This document shows, one piece after another, positions 1-6,312 of a DNA stretch of 8,563 nucleotides. Source of the stretch: Proteobacteria bacterium UBA7447 (GTDB lineage Bacteria > Pseudomonadota > Gammaproteobacteria > Arenicellales > UBA868); NCBI GenBank assembly GCA_002477475.1, contig DLPX01000083.1:1-8563 (forward strand). The letters run 5' to 3'. The notes beneath the pieces were generated by a model, which worked only from the letters and a program-made list of their open reading frames with translations, was not told the DNA's origin and ran no database searches. The stretch's first letter is position 1. Each line of letters starts with the position of its first letter. The position numbers and the translations under genes were made by a program.

Positions 1-338
1 CCCACGGTATCGAGTATCCCCTTAACGTAGTGAAACCAGTCCACTTCCTCGTCTGTCAGTGCCAGGCGAATGGCGCCACAGCCATGCCAGCCAGTGGCTT
101 GACCGGTCTCCGCCTCGAGCGTTCGGTACAGGGCAGGCCCCTCCTGGTGTACCTTTGCCATGCTCAAGCCCCCGATAAAGTGGGGAATGAGGCCAGCTGC
201 ATGCCAGGTTGACCCGGAGGTGAGCTCTCCTTTTTCGATCAGAACGACATCGTCCCAACCTTCCTTGGTCAGAAAATACAGCAGCCCGGCGCCGAGCGCG
301 CCGCCTCCGATCACAACCACTCGTGCGTGCTGTTTCAT
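1..338 (-). CDS. GcvT-family / dimethylglycine (sarcosine) dehydrogenase-like FAD oxidoreductase, N-terminal part
   Basis: The first 112 residues are visible; the gene runs off the left edge. Residues 6-20 form the first beta strand and dinucleotide-binding loop of an FAD-binding Rossmann fold (VVVIGGGALGAG), and E35 at the end of the second strand (VVLIEKGEL) is placed to bind the FAD ribose. The block SGSTWHAAGL (41-50) is the signature of dimethylglycine and sarcosine dehydrogenases; in that family its histidine (H46 here) is the reported covalent FAD attachment site. Full-length relatives are about 800 residues, with a C-terminal GcvT-like tetrahydrofolate domain that accepts the released one-carbon unit; that part is outside the window. 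The ATG is preceded by GAGGGA (plus strand 347-353) at 8-base spacing. It follows the class V PLP enzyme by 99 bases on the same strand. The substrate cannot be fixed from the N-terminus: dimethylglycine, sarcosine or another N-methyl compound are all possible. Confidence 0.85.
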   Translation of the reverse strand, partial: MKQHARVVVIGGGALGAGLLYFLTKEGWDDVVLIEKGELTSGSTWHAAGLIPHFIGGLSMAKVHQEGPALYRTLEAETGQATGWHGCGAIRLALTDEEVDWFHYVKGILDTV

Positions 339-409
339 CTTACGATTCCCTCTTTTGCCTCTTTACTCATTCTGATGTCTATTCTCTGATCGAACGACTG
401 CCTGGAATT

Positions 410-438
410 ACTCGAATATGTCCCGACAAAGTTCGAGT
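410..438. repeat. 7-bp perfect inverted repeat across the stop of the PLP-enzyme gene
   Basis: Arms ACTCGAA (410-416) and TTCGAGT (432-438) are exact reverse complements separated by 15 bases. The right arm touches the TGA stop (438-440) of the PLP-enzyme gene, and the whole repeat lies upstream of the flavoprotein start at 338. No T-run follows on the minus strand, so it does not look like an intrinsic terminator. It could be an operator, a weak RNA hairpin separating the two genes, or chance. Confidence 0.3.
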
Positions 439-1682
439 CAATTTCCGGGCAGAATCGAATCGATGGTTTCGACGAGCTTCGTCACCTCTTCAACCGAGTT
501 GTAGTGCACCATGCTTACACGCACGACACCGTCTGCCGGGTCCATCCCCAGCGCCTCAACACATCGCAGAGCGTAAAAATCCCCTGCACCGACTCCGATC
601 TTGCTGTCGGCAAGTTGTTCTGCGATATGTTTTGACGGCATCGCTCGGGCATGAAAGGCGATAGTCGAGGCACGCCCGCCCGGCGTCGCATGATCCTGAC
701 CCAATATCCGGATATCTTCCCGATCCTTAAGATAATCAAGGAGTAGGTTCGCGAGCTTTGCTTCGTGATCCCCCACAAGCTCAAATGTCTGGCGGGCCCG
801 CTCATGCAGTCCGAGATCTGACTGACCGAAATGATGTTTGTGTAGATCATCAAAATATTCAGTGATTCCTGCGAGGGCCGCAATTTGCGCATGCTGCGGG
901 CCTGTGGGATTCAGGCGATACCGTGATTTTTCTTCATTGAAGAAGTGGCCCTGGCCCTCAGTTTTTTTAAGCGACTTACGGGAACCCCACAACACCCCCT
1001 GATGTGTGCCGAAAGTCTTGTAGGTGCTGTAGGCATAAAAGTCCACACCCAGCGATTTCATATCAGGAATGACATGGGGCGCATAAGACACGCCGTCCGC
1101 CACCACCAGCGCACCCACTCGATGCGCCATCTCGGCGATCGCCGCCATGTCATTGTGGGTGCCCACCAGGTTGGAGCACAAGGTGCAGCACACAATCCGG
1201 GTTTTGTCTGAAATCAACTCCTCAAGGTCATTGAGATCCAATTCACCATCGGCTTTGCCGACACACCACTCACGGATAACAATGCCATGCTCAGACAAGC
1301 GCCGCCAGCAACCGATATTGGCCTCATGATCCTGATTGGTCACCACGATCTCATCGCCGGCACGGAACAGATGTCTCAAACTCTGAGCAAGAATATAAAA
1401 ATTCAGTGTTGTTGAGGGTCCGATCGTAATCTCATCCTCAGCCGCATTAATGAGCGAAGCGATTGCAGCGTACGACTCATCCATCTCTTCACCCGCCTGC
1501 TTTGACAGAGCGAATGCCCCATAGGGCTGCACCTTGTGATCAACAAAAAACCGTGCGAGGCGATCGGAAACGGTAGCCGGCACGTAAGACCCGCCCGCAT
1601 TTTCAAAAAATGCCCAGTCACGAGTTTCCTCAGCTGAAAACGCTGGAAACTGAGCACGTACAAAATCCAGATCAAGTTCCAT
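438..1682 (-). CDS. Class V aminotransferase-fold PLP enzyme (cysteine desulfurase-like, VC1184 type)
   Basis: This 414-residue protein has the full fold-type I PLP layout. H119 (NQDHEAN) should stack on the cofactor. D196 (VVADGVSYAPH) should hold the pyridine nitrogen. K222 (YSTYKTFGTHQG) is the Schiff-base lysine, and R388 (VVRVSMVHYN) is a candidate substrate-carboxylate binder. The C-terminal pattern GDFYALRC...GVVRVSMVHYNS matches the 'cysteine desulfurase-like' VC1184 subfamily rather than true SufS/IscS. The SufS-type RxGHHC loop carrying the catalytic cysteine is absent; the only nearby cysteine is C374 in an unrelated context. The reaction is therefore unknown: desulfurase, lyase, epimerase or kynureninase-like chemistry are all possible. 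The ATG at 1682 has an AGGA ribosome site (1692-1695) 9 bases upstream. It sits 63 bases after mutM and 99 bases before a dimethylglycine dehydrogenase-like gene, all on one strand, so a shared catabolic role with the latter is plausible. Confidence 0.85.
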   Translation of the reverse strand: MELDLDFVRAQFPAFSAEETRDWAFFENAGGSYVPATVSDRLARFFVDHKVQPYGAFALSKQAGEEMDESYAAIASLINAAEDEITIGPSTTLNFYILAQSLRHLFRAGDEIVVTNQDHEANIGCWRRLSEHGIVIREWCVGKADGELDLNDLEELISDKTRIVCCTLCSNLVGTHNDMAAIAEMAHRVGALVVADGVSYAPHVIPDMKSLGVDFYAYSTYKTFGTHQGVLWGSRKSLKKTEGQGHFFNEEKSRYRLNPTGPQHAQIAALAGITEYFDDLHKHHFGQSDLGLHERARQTFELVGDHEAKLANLLLDYLKDREDIRILGQDHATPGGRASTIAFHARAMPSKHIAEQLADSKIGVGAGDFYALRCVEALGMDPADGVVRVSMVHYNSVEEVTKLVETIDSILPGN

Positions 1683-1715
1683 AGATATTCATCCTAGTTC
1701 CCAATTGCCTCCGTT

Positions 1716-1740
1716 TTGCTTAAGCAAGGCTTGCGGCCTT
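1716..1740. repeat. Overlapping palindrome and hairpin between mutM and the PLP-enzyme gene
   Basis: TTGCTTAAGCAA (1716-1727) is a perfect 12-base palindrome. Partly overlapping it, AAGGC (1726-1730) and GCCTT (1736-1740) form a 5-bp stem with a 5-base loop, beginning 5 bases after the mutM stop codon. On the minus strand no U-run follows, so a classic terminator is not supported. The palindrome lies 34-45 bases upstream of the PLP-enzyme start and could be a regulator site; the two structures would be mutually exclusive in RNA. Confidence 0.35.
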
Positions 1741-1745
1741 CAATG

Positions 1746-2561
1746 TCAGCTCTGGCATCGCGGACAATAGTAGGAGGCCCTTTGGCCGATCACTTTCCTC
1801 CGGATAGAAGTAGCACAGTTTACACAAGGGCGGCCTGCACGCTCATAGACATCGAGCGATTGCTCGAAATATCCCGGCTCACCCGTCACTCTGGAATAAT
1901 CCCGCAGTGTAGTCCCCCCTGCCTCGATCGCTTCCGACAAGACTTGTCTGATCGCGTCCAGCAACCCCTCATACTGCGACAGCGTTACCCGACCCGCAGC
2001 CCGTCCCGGCCGGATTCCCGCACGAAAAAGGGACTCACTGGCATAAATGTTACCCACGCCGACAACAATGCGGCTATCCATCACAAATTGTTTGATACTG
2101 GTTTTTCTCCTGCGGGAGACCTGATGCAAGAATGAGCCTGTCAATTCAGGGTCAAACGGCTCCGGACCTAATCCTTTAATCAACCTGCTGTTTTGGTAAT
2201 CCTCAGCTACCCAGAGCACGCTGCCGAAACGTCGTGGATCATGAAACCGCAGCGCTCTTCCAGAGTCGAATACGAGATCGACGTGGTCATGTTTGACGTA
2301 AGGCGTATCTGCCGGCACGACACGCAGGCGCCCCGACATCCCCAAATGGATCATCAAGGTTCCATGACTGAAGTTCAGCAATATGTACTTGGCTCGACGA
2401 CTGACAGTGACCACCCGCTTTTGGGCGAGGATGCGACTCAGTCCACGCGACACCGGCCAGCGAAGACGCCGCTCGCGGATCCGCACCGCTTCAATTCTCC
2501 GATCTACCACGGCCGGACGTACCCCTCGCACGGTCGTTTCTACCTCAGGAAGTTCCGGCAT
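1746..2561 (-). CDS. mutM: Formamidopyrimidine-DNA glycosylase (Fpg/MutM)
   Basis: Bifunctional base-excision repair enzyme that removes 8-oxoguanine and formamidopyrimidines from DNA and then cleaves the abasic site by beta/delta elimination. The 271-residue length is standard. The protein begins MPELPEVETTVRG: after Met removal Pro2 is the Schiff-base nucleophile and Glu3 the general acid. K58 (RRAKYILL), M75 (LGMSGRL), R110 (HDPRRFG) and N171 (VGVGNIYA) match the conserved DNA-contacting or void-filling residues. The C-terminal zinc finger is complete, with C246, C249, C266 and C269 and the usual IGQR block before the second pair. An in-frame ATG at 2588 would add nine residues. I reject it because the mechanism requires Pro2 at the N-terminus and because GGGGAG lies 5 bases before the ATG at 2561. 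It is the first gene of the minus-strand run that continues with the PLP enzyme; functional linkage to it is not expected. Confidence 0.97.
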   Translation of the reverse strand: MPELPEVETTVRGVRPAVVDRRIEAVRIRERRLRWPVSRGLSRILAQKRVVTVSRRAKYILLNFSHGTLMIHLGMSGRLRVVPADTPYVKHDHVDLVFDSGRALRFHDPRRFGSVLWVAEDYQNSRLIKGLGPEPFDPELTGSFLHQVSRRRKTSIKQFVMDSRIVVGVGNIYASESLFRAGIRPGRAAGRVTLSQYEGLLDAIRQVLSEAIEAGGTTLRDYSRVTGEPGYFEQSLDVYERAGRPCVNCATSIRRKVIGQRASYYCPRCQS

Positions 2562-2724
2562 CTGGGCTCCCCGCATGGCAATGATCAACCGAACACCCCT
2601 GCTGGCTTTTGCGAAATGTTCTCAAGTCGATACTCCACTTATAGTCTGCGCCACATCCGTCGCGTCTTCACCCGGCGGCATGCGAAAATACGATTAAATT
2701 CTAAATCTACACTCACTGCCAATT
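2562..2724. promoter_or_regulatory. Divergent intergenic region between mutM and the reductase gene
   Basis: This 163-base gap must hold the promoters of both divergent genes. A GGGGAG ribosome site for mutM is at 2567-2572. The AT-rich block at about 2685-2707, just upstream of the reductase, is the likeliest core-promoter area on the plus strand. TATAAG on the minus strand (complement of 2639-2644) is a fair -10 match for mutM, but I find no good -35 at the right distance in either case. An imperfect dyad TTGCGA-N5-TCTCAA (2609-2625, 5 of 6 pairs) is present. No start sites can be assigned with confidence. Confidence 0.4.
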
Positions 2725-3744
2725 ATGGCCTTTCAGGTAACCAATCAAAAAACCGGGCATTCGTTCTCGGTTGAAAACACCGAGACCGTACTCGACGCAG
2801 CAATGCGTCAAAGCCGGGCCTTCAGTTATAGCTGTCGAAGTGGTTCCTGCGGCAGCTGCAAAGCACGCCTTATCTCGGGAGAAGTTGACCCCGGGGACTA
2901 CGTGGCGGGCGCGCTCTCCGAGAGCGCAAAAGCTGCCGGAGACATTCTGCTCTGCCAAGCCAAACCCCGCAGCGACATTGTGATTGAGGCCAATGAGTTG
3001 CCGCCCGGCTCGGCAATGACCATCCGCACCTTACCCTGCCGGGTCGTCCATCTTGAAAAAGTCAGCCACGACGTCATGGTCGTACAGTTGAAGTTGCCGC
3101 AGAACCAGGCCCTTCAATACCTGCCCGGTCAATACATTGATATTCTGCTGCGCGATGGCCGACGCCGGAGTTTTTCCATCGCCAACGCTGCAGCCGAAGG
3201 CGAAGATTTACAGCTCCATGTACGACGGGTCCCGGATGGACATTTTACGGAACAAGTCTTCACTACCATGAAAGCCCGTGATCTTCTGCGGTTTCAGGGG
3301 CCGCTTGGTACCTTTTTTCTGAGAGAGGAAGAAACCCATCCGGTGATTATGGTCGGAGGCGGTACCGGTCTTGCTCCCTTAAAGGCGATACTGGATGTCG
3401 CCCTGGACAAATTTCCAGATCGCGAGTTTCATCTTTTCTGGGGGGTGCGCTCAATGGAAGACTTGTATCTCGACAATGAAGTCAGGCGCTGGTCCGATAC
3501 CCATCGCAACCTGAGTTACACACCGGTCCTGTCGGAGCCCAAAGCCGAGGACAATTGGGACGGGAAAACGGGATTCGTACACGAAGTCGTGTTGCGGCAG
3601 CATCCGGCACTTAATGATTTTGAAGTGTACGCGAGCGGCCCGCCGCCGATGATTGAGGCCCTGAGAAACACGTATCCCGCCCATGGCCTTATTCCGGAGC
3701 GGCTATTCTTTGATTCTTTCGAGTTCACGGCAGACGCAGAGTAA
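2725..3744 (+). CDS. 2Fe-2S ferredoxin / FAD / NAD(P)H reductase, CDP-6-deoxyglucoseen reductase (AscD)-like
   Basis: Three-domain electron-transfer protein of 339 residues. Residues 1-92 form a plant-type ferredoxin domain with 2Fe-2S ligands C37, C42, C45 and C77 (CRSGSCGSC ... LLC). Residues 100-200 form the FAD domain, with RRSFSIAN (147-154) as the flavin-binding RxYS-type motif. Residues 205-335 form the NAD(P)H domain, with GGGTGLAPL (211-219) and SGPPPMIEA (304-312); many relatives have Cys where S304 stands. The protein ends in the aromatic FDSFEF segment typical of this family. Named relatives transfer electrons from NADH to a 4-keto-3,6-dideoxysugar dehydratase or to phenol/methane-type oxygenases. 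No such partner is visible, so the physiological acceptor is unknown. It is the only plus-strand gene, diverging from mutM and converging on hemY. No Shine-Dalgarno sequence is evident before the ATG, which is unlike its neighbours. Confidence 0.9.
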   Translation: MAFQVTNQKTGHSFSVENTETVLDAAMRQSRAFSYSCRSGSCGSCKARLISGEVDPGDYVAGALSESAKAAGDILLCQAKPRSDIVIEANELPPGSAMTIRTLPCRVVHLEKVSHDVMVVQLKLPQNQALQYLPGQYIDILLRDGRRRSFSIANAAAEGEDLQLHVRRVPDGHFTEQVFTTMKARDLLRFQGPLGTFFLREEETHPVIMVGGGTGLAPLKAILDVALDKFPDREFHLFWGVRSMEDLYLDNEVRRWSDTHRNLSYTPVLSEPKAEDNWDGKTGFVHEVVLRQHPALNDFEVYASGPPPMIEALRNTYPAHGLIPERLFFDSFEFTADAE

Positions 3745-3745
3745 G

Positions 3746-3787
3746 GCGGACAAGCCGCGCAAAGATCCCAACGCGTCCGGATTTTTT
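3746..3787 (+). terminator. Possible terminator after the reductase gene, in the convergent gap
   Basis: Only 41 bases separate the reductase stop (3742-3744) from the hemY stop (3786-3788). GCGG (3746-3749) and CCGC (3755-3758) can pair around a 5-base loop. Alternatively GGAC (3748-3751) can pair with GTCC (3775-3778) with a bulged inner GCG/CGC helix, followed by TTTTTT at 3782-3787. The T-run supports plus-strand termination, but the stem is weak. A further repeat, CGTCC (3774-3778) with GGACG (3790-3794), has the T-run in its loop. No comparable terminator is clear for hemY. Confidence 0.3.
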
Positions 3788-5030
3788 AAGGACGTTGCTC
3801 GGCAGAAGGAAGCGGAATCAGCTCGCCCTGGGCAGTTGCCGACTCCCTTAATAATTGCGGCGCATCTTTCGACTCGGCCGACTGCAGGCCGCGGCGGTAG
3901 CATTGCAGTGCTTTATCCGATTCCCCCATCGACTCCAGCAGTAAACCCAGCTCCAGATATTCCTCTCGTGACCCGCCCAGGCGGACGGCTTTGAGAAGAT
4001 GATCCCGCGCCTTATCACGATCCCTATTTGCCAGGTGTAATCGTGCCAGGGTCATCAACAGATCGGGGTCCTCTTGATGACCCTGCTCCCATTGCTCTGC
4101 GCGACGTAACTGCTCCCCAAGTTGCTGCGAATGGGCGTGCCCGTAAAGTCTCACCAGCTCTGAATCCCACTGGCGCACGATGCACCTGCGCAGAAACTGT
4201 TCAGCCGCAGCCCCGTCTCCCGAATTAATCAGGGCCCGGGCGTGGGCAGCCTGCAGGACCGGGTCTTTTCTTTGCCGGCGCGTCAATTTCGTCCAGGCCG
4301 ATCCTGAATCATCTGCTTTGACAAGACGCTGGACCTGTATCTCTTGGCGCAGCATATCGAGCTCAGCCCGTGGCAATGCGCGAAGATCTCGATCCCGCTT
4401 TAGCAAGAGTTCAAGGGCTGGCCAATCGTGCTGGGTCCGCATTAGACCCAATAACATTCTTTGAACTGCCCGGTGGCGCACGCCCTGCTCATGAAGCTGT
4501 TCGAGCACGCCTCTCGCCTCATCAATCTGCCCAGCCCGCTCAAGCAACCGGGCTCGGGTAATTTCAATGGCCTCAAGATGGTCCGGATCCTCCTCACGAG
4601 CGGTGACCAGGTACCGATCCCTGGCCTCAAAATCACCCCGCTGCTGGGCCGCATAGGCTGCACCGAGATACTGCAGCAATGGTGTACTGCCCCGACCCAG
4701 ACCCTCATTCAGCGCAATTTCCGCTTCTTCCCACTCACCCTCGATCAGGCGCGCATAACCGGTCAAAGTTGCGCGATCGGCCTGAGCGTGCCGTCGGCGT
4801 GCTTGCCAGTGGTGAAGATCGCCTGGGGCACGGAAAATTCGAAACAGGATTCTGATCAGGAAATAAACGGCAACAAGTCCAACTGCCAGTCCCGCGAGGA
4901 AAAGCGCCAAAGAGACTTCGATCTCATAGGGGAATCGGGAAATAAGCACATAGCCGGGATCCTCACGCGCCAGCAGTCCCAGGGTGAGTGCGACGGCCAG
5001 TGCCGTCAGTACCAGGACGATTGCCGTCAC
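3786..5030 (-). CDS. hemY: Heme biosynthesis-associated TPR membrane protein HemY
   Basis: A 414-residue inner-membrane protein encoded as the last gene of the hemCDXY operon. Two hydrophobic segments lie at about residues 3-20 and 40-64, followed by a basic stretch and the HemY_N block (REDPGYVLI ... PYEIEVSLAL). The rest is helical, with tetratricopeptide-like repeats from about residue 85 to 400; EYLELGLLLESMGESDKALQC is a clear unit. Length agrees with the family. This is the proteobacterial HemY, not the protoporphyrinogen oxidase that carries the same symbol in Bacillus. Its biochemical role is unsettled; a scaffold or regulator of late heme steps is usually proposed. The start is GTG at 5030, overlapping the hemX stop as GTGA, with AAGGA (5041-5045) 10 bases upstream, so translational coupling to hemX is likely. 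Confidence 0.93.
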   Translation of the reverse strand: MTAIVLVLTALAVALTLGLLAREDPGYVLISRFPYEIEVSLALFLAGLAVGLVAVYFLIRILFRIFRAPGDLHHWQARRRHAQADRATLTGYARLIEGEWEEAEIALNEGLGRGSTPLLQYLGAAYAAQQRGDFEARDRYLVTAREEDPDHLEAIEITRARLLERAGQIDEARGVLEQLHEQGVRHRAVQRMLLGLMRTQHDWPALELLLKRDRDLRALPRAELDMLRQEIQVQRLVKADDSGSAWTKLTRRQRKDPVLQAAHARALINSGDGAAAEQFLRRCIVRQWDSELVRLYGHAHSQQLGEQLRRAEQWEQGHQEDPDLLMTLARLHLANRDRDKARDHLLKAVRLGGSREEYLELGLLLESMGESDKALQCYRRGLQSAESKDAPQLLRESATAQGELIPLPSAEQRP

Positions 5031-6274
5031 TCAGTCGGGGTCCTTGCGCCAATTTGGCTGCGCAACAGGGTTAAGGATTCGGATATATCGGGCAGCACCT
5101 GAGCGATGTCGATCTGCATCAGTTCTGACAATCTCGCATCAAATCGCTGCGATTCGGAGGATGACTCAAAGTAGTCATTAAGCCAGGTGCGGGCTGTCGT
5201 CAGGTTTTCTTCGTAAACCGCCTGATCACTGCGCAATACCGCCAGCTGGGCAACCAAAAGATGCAAGCGAAGATTTTCAAACGCGAGAAAGCGTTCACTG
5301 TTGTCGAGCTTGGGCGACTGAGTCTCATCGACCCGACGTACCCGGATAAGATTTCCAAGATCATCCGCAAGACGGCTCATCCATGCGGCAAAAAAACCTG
5401 GCTTGTCTTTGTCGACTGACGAAGCGGTCGAGCTGTCCTTTCCACTTTGATCGGCCTGCGCATCGGCAATCCAGTCTGGGCGATCCCCGTCGCCTTTAAG
5501 CGGCAAAGCAGACACCGTCTGTACGAGAGAGGAAAGATCCAGTGCGATGCCTGAAATATCGGGCAACTCTACGCGCTCAAGGGCGCTAAGCTCTTGAGAC
5601 AGGGCTCTTCGGACTTCCAATATCCCAGGATCGGCAACCGAGCGAAGTCGATCGTCAGCGAGGGTCAGCGCCCGCTTTGCCAGTTCCGCATCTCCAAGCA
5701 AACTGAGTCGCTGATTTGCCAGCAATAATAGATGCGCAACTTCTCGAAGCGTCCAGTCTTCCTCAACGGACCCCAGTTGCGTACGGGTCGCGGCCAGCGC
5801 GCCCGCCAGAGACGAGATCTCGTCATTCTGCCGAGCAAGGGCACCTGCCTGCTCGTCTGCCAATGACTTGAACCTTGCGTCCAACTCAGATTGAGCCGCA
5901 TCGATGCTCTCGAGCACTTCGCGCTTATCCTCAAGGTTCTGACTGAGTGCGGTATCAATCCTGACTTGCAGGCCGGATTGCTCGGTCACAAGACGGGTAA
6001 GTTCCCGGTCTACTCCGTCAAGACGACCCAGTTCGCGGCCTGCCTCGAGCTGGCCGGCGACCTGAGTGACGTACCAGGTGTAAACACTGAGGCCGACACC
6101 TAAAATGGCGAGAATCAAAGCCAAATAGACGGCCCAATGCGCCTTGACGGGGTCCTTGGCTCGTGCTGAAGCCGCGGGTACATCCGACGACTCGTTCATT
6201 GAATCCGAACCCGCTGGCTCGACCGCAGATATCGCATCGGAGGCGTCTTTTGAAGAGTCTTTAGCGGTTGTCAC
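5027..6274 (-). CDS. hemX: HemX, uroporphyrinogen-III C-methyltransferase-like membrane protein
   Basis: The 415-residue protein starts with a polar, Ser/Ala/Asp-rich cytoplasmic tail (1-45). One transmembrane helix follows (about 47-69, AVYLALILAILGVGLSVY), then a coiled coil of about 90 residues (75-165) with abundant Glu, Gln, Arg and Ala. The conserved HemX core follows: LREVAHLLLLANQRLSLLGD (176-195), ADDRLRSVADPGILEVRRAL (206-225), and the C-terminal FENLRLHLLVAQLAVLRSD region. Although often named uroporphyrinogen methyltransferase, no SAM-binding methyltransferase fold is visible. A structural or regulatory role alongside HemY is more likely. The start is GTG at 6274, 38 bases after hemD, with only a weak GTGAG-like ribosome site about 8 bases upstream. 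A low-complexity insert rich in Asp and Ser (about 261-292) looks like a flexible linker. Confidence 0.92.
   Translation of the reverse strand: MTTAKDSSKDASDAISAVEPAGSDSMNESSDVPAASARAKDPVKAHWAVYLALILAILGVGLSVYTWYVTQVAGQLEAGRELGRLDGVDRELTRLVTEQSGLQVRIDTALSQNLEDKREVLESIDAAQSELDARFKSLADEQAGALARQNDEISSLAGALAATRTQLGSVEEDWTLREVAHLLLLANQRLSLLGDAELAKRALTLADDRLRSVADPGILEVRRALSQELSALERVELPDISGIALDLSSLVQTVSALPLKGDGDRPDWIADAQADQSGKDSSTASSVDKDKPGFFAAWMSRLADDLGNLIRVRRVDETQSPKLDNSERFLAFENLRLHLLVAQLAVLRSDQAVYEENLTTARTWLNDYFESSSESQRFDARLSELMQIDIAQVLPDISESLTLLRSQIGARTPTE
5028..5045 (-). promoter_or_regulatory. hemX/hemY translational coupling site
   Basis: Reading on the minus strand, AAGGA (5041-5045) is followed after 10 bases by GTG (5028-5030). 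The TGA of hemX uses 5027-5029, giving a four-base GTGA overlap. A ribosome finishing hemX can restart on hemY. This fixes the hemY start at GTG rather than at a downstream ATG. Confidence 0.7.
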
Positions 6275-6312
6275 AAATACGTCTCACTTGCCAATTAGAT
6301 AGCGTGATCGAC

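Noticed and set aside
2559..2588. Upstream ATG giving mutM nine extra residues.
   Set aside because: Fpg needs proline at position 2 as nucleophile, and a good ribosome site sits directly before the ATG at 2561.
2609..2625. Imperfect dyad TTGCGA-N5-TCTCAA as an FNR- or LexA-type operator.
   Set aside because: It matches neither consensus well and has one mismatch in the arms; kept only as a note in the intergenic entry.
2193..2774. A 193-codon plus-strand open frame covering the mutM 5' half and the divergent gap.
   Set aside because: It is antisense to conserved mutM residues and runs into the start of the reductase in another frame; no family resemblance.
3786..5030. Reading hemY as a protoporphyrinogen oxidase because of its symbol.
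   Set aside because: There is no FAD-binding motif; the protein has two membrane segments and TPR-like repeats, the proteobacterial HemY type.
4461..5102. A 213-codon plus-strand open frame opposite hemY and the end of hemX.
   Set aside because: It lies wholly antisense to two well-supported genes, shows no recognisable domain, and its composition is that expected from the reverse frame of a GC-rich gene.
5027..6274. Assigning true uroporphyrinogen-III methyltransferase activity to HemX.
   Set aside because: No SAM-binding fold or CysG/CobA motifs are visible; the protein is a membrane-anchored coiled-coil protein.
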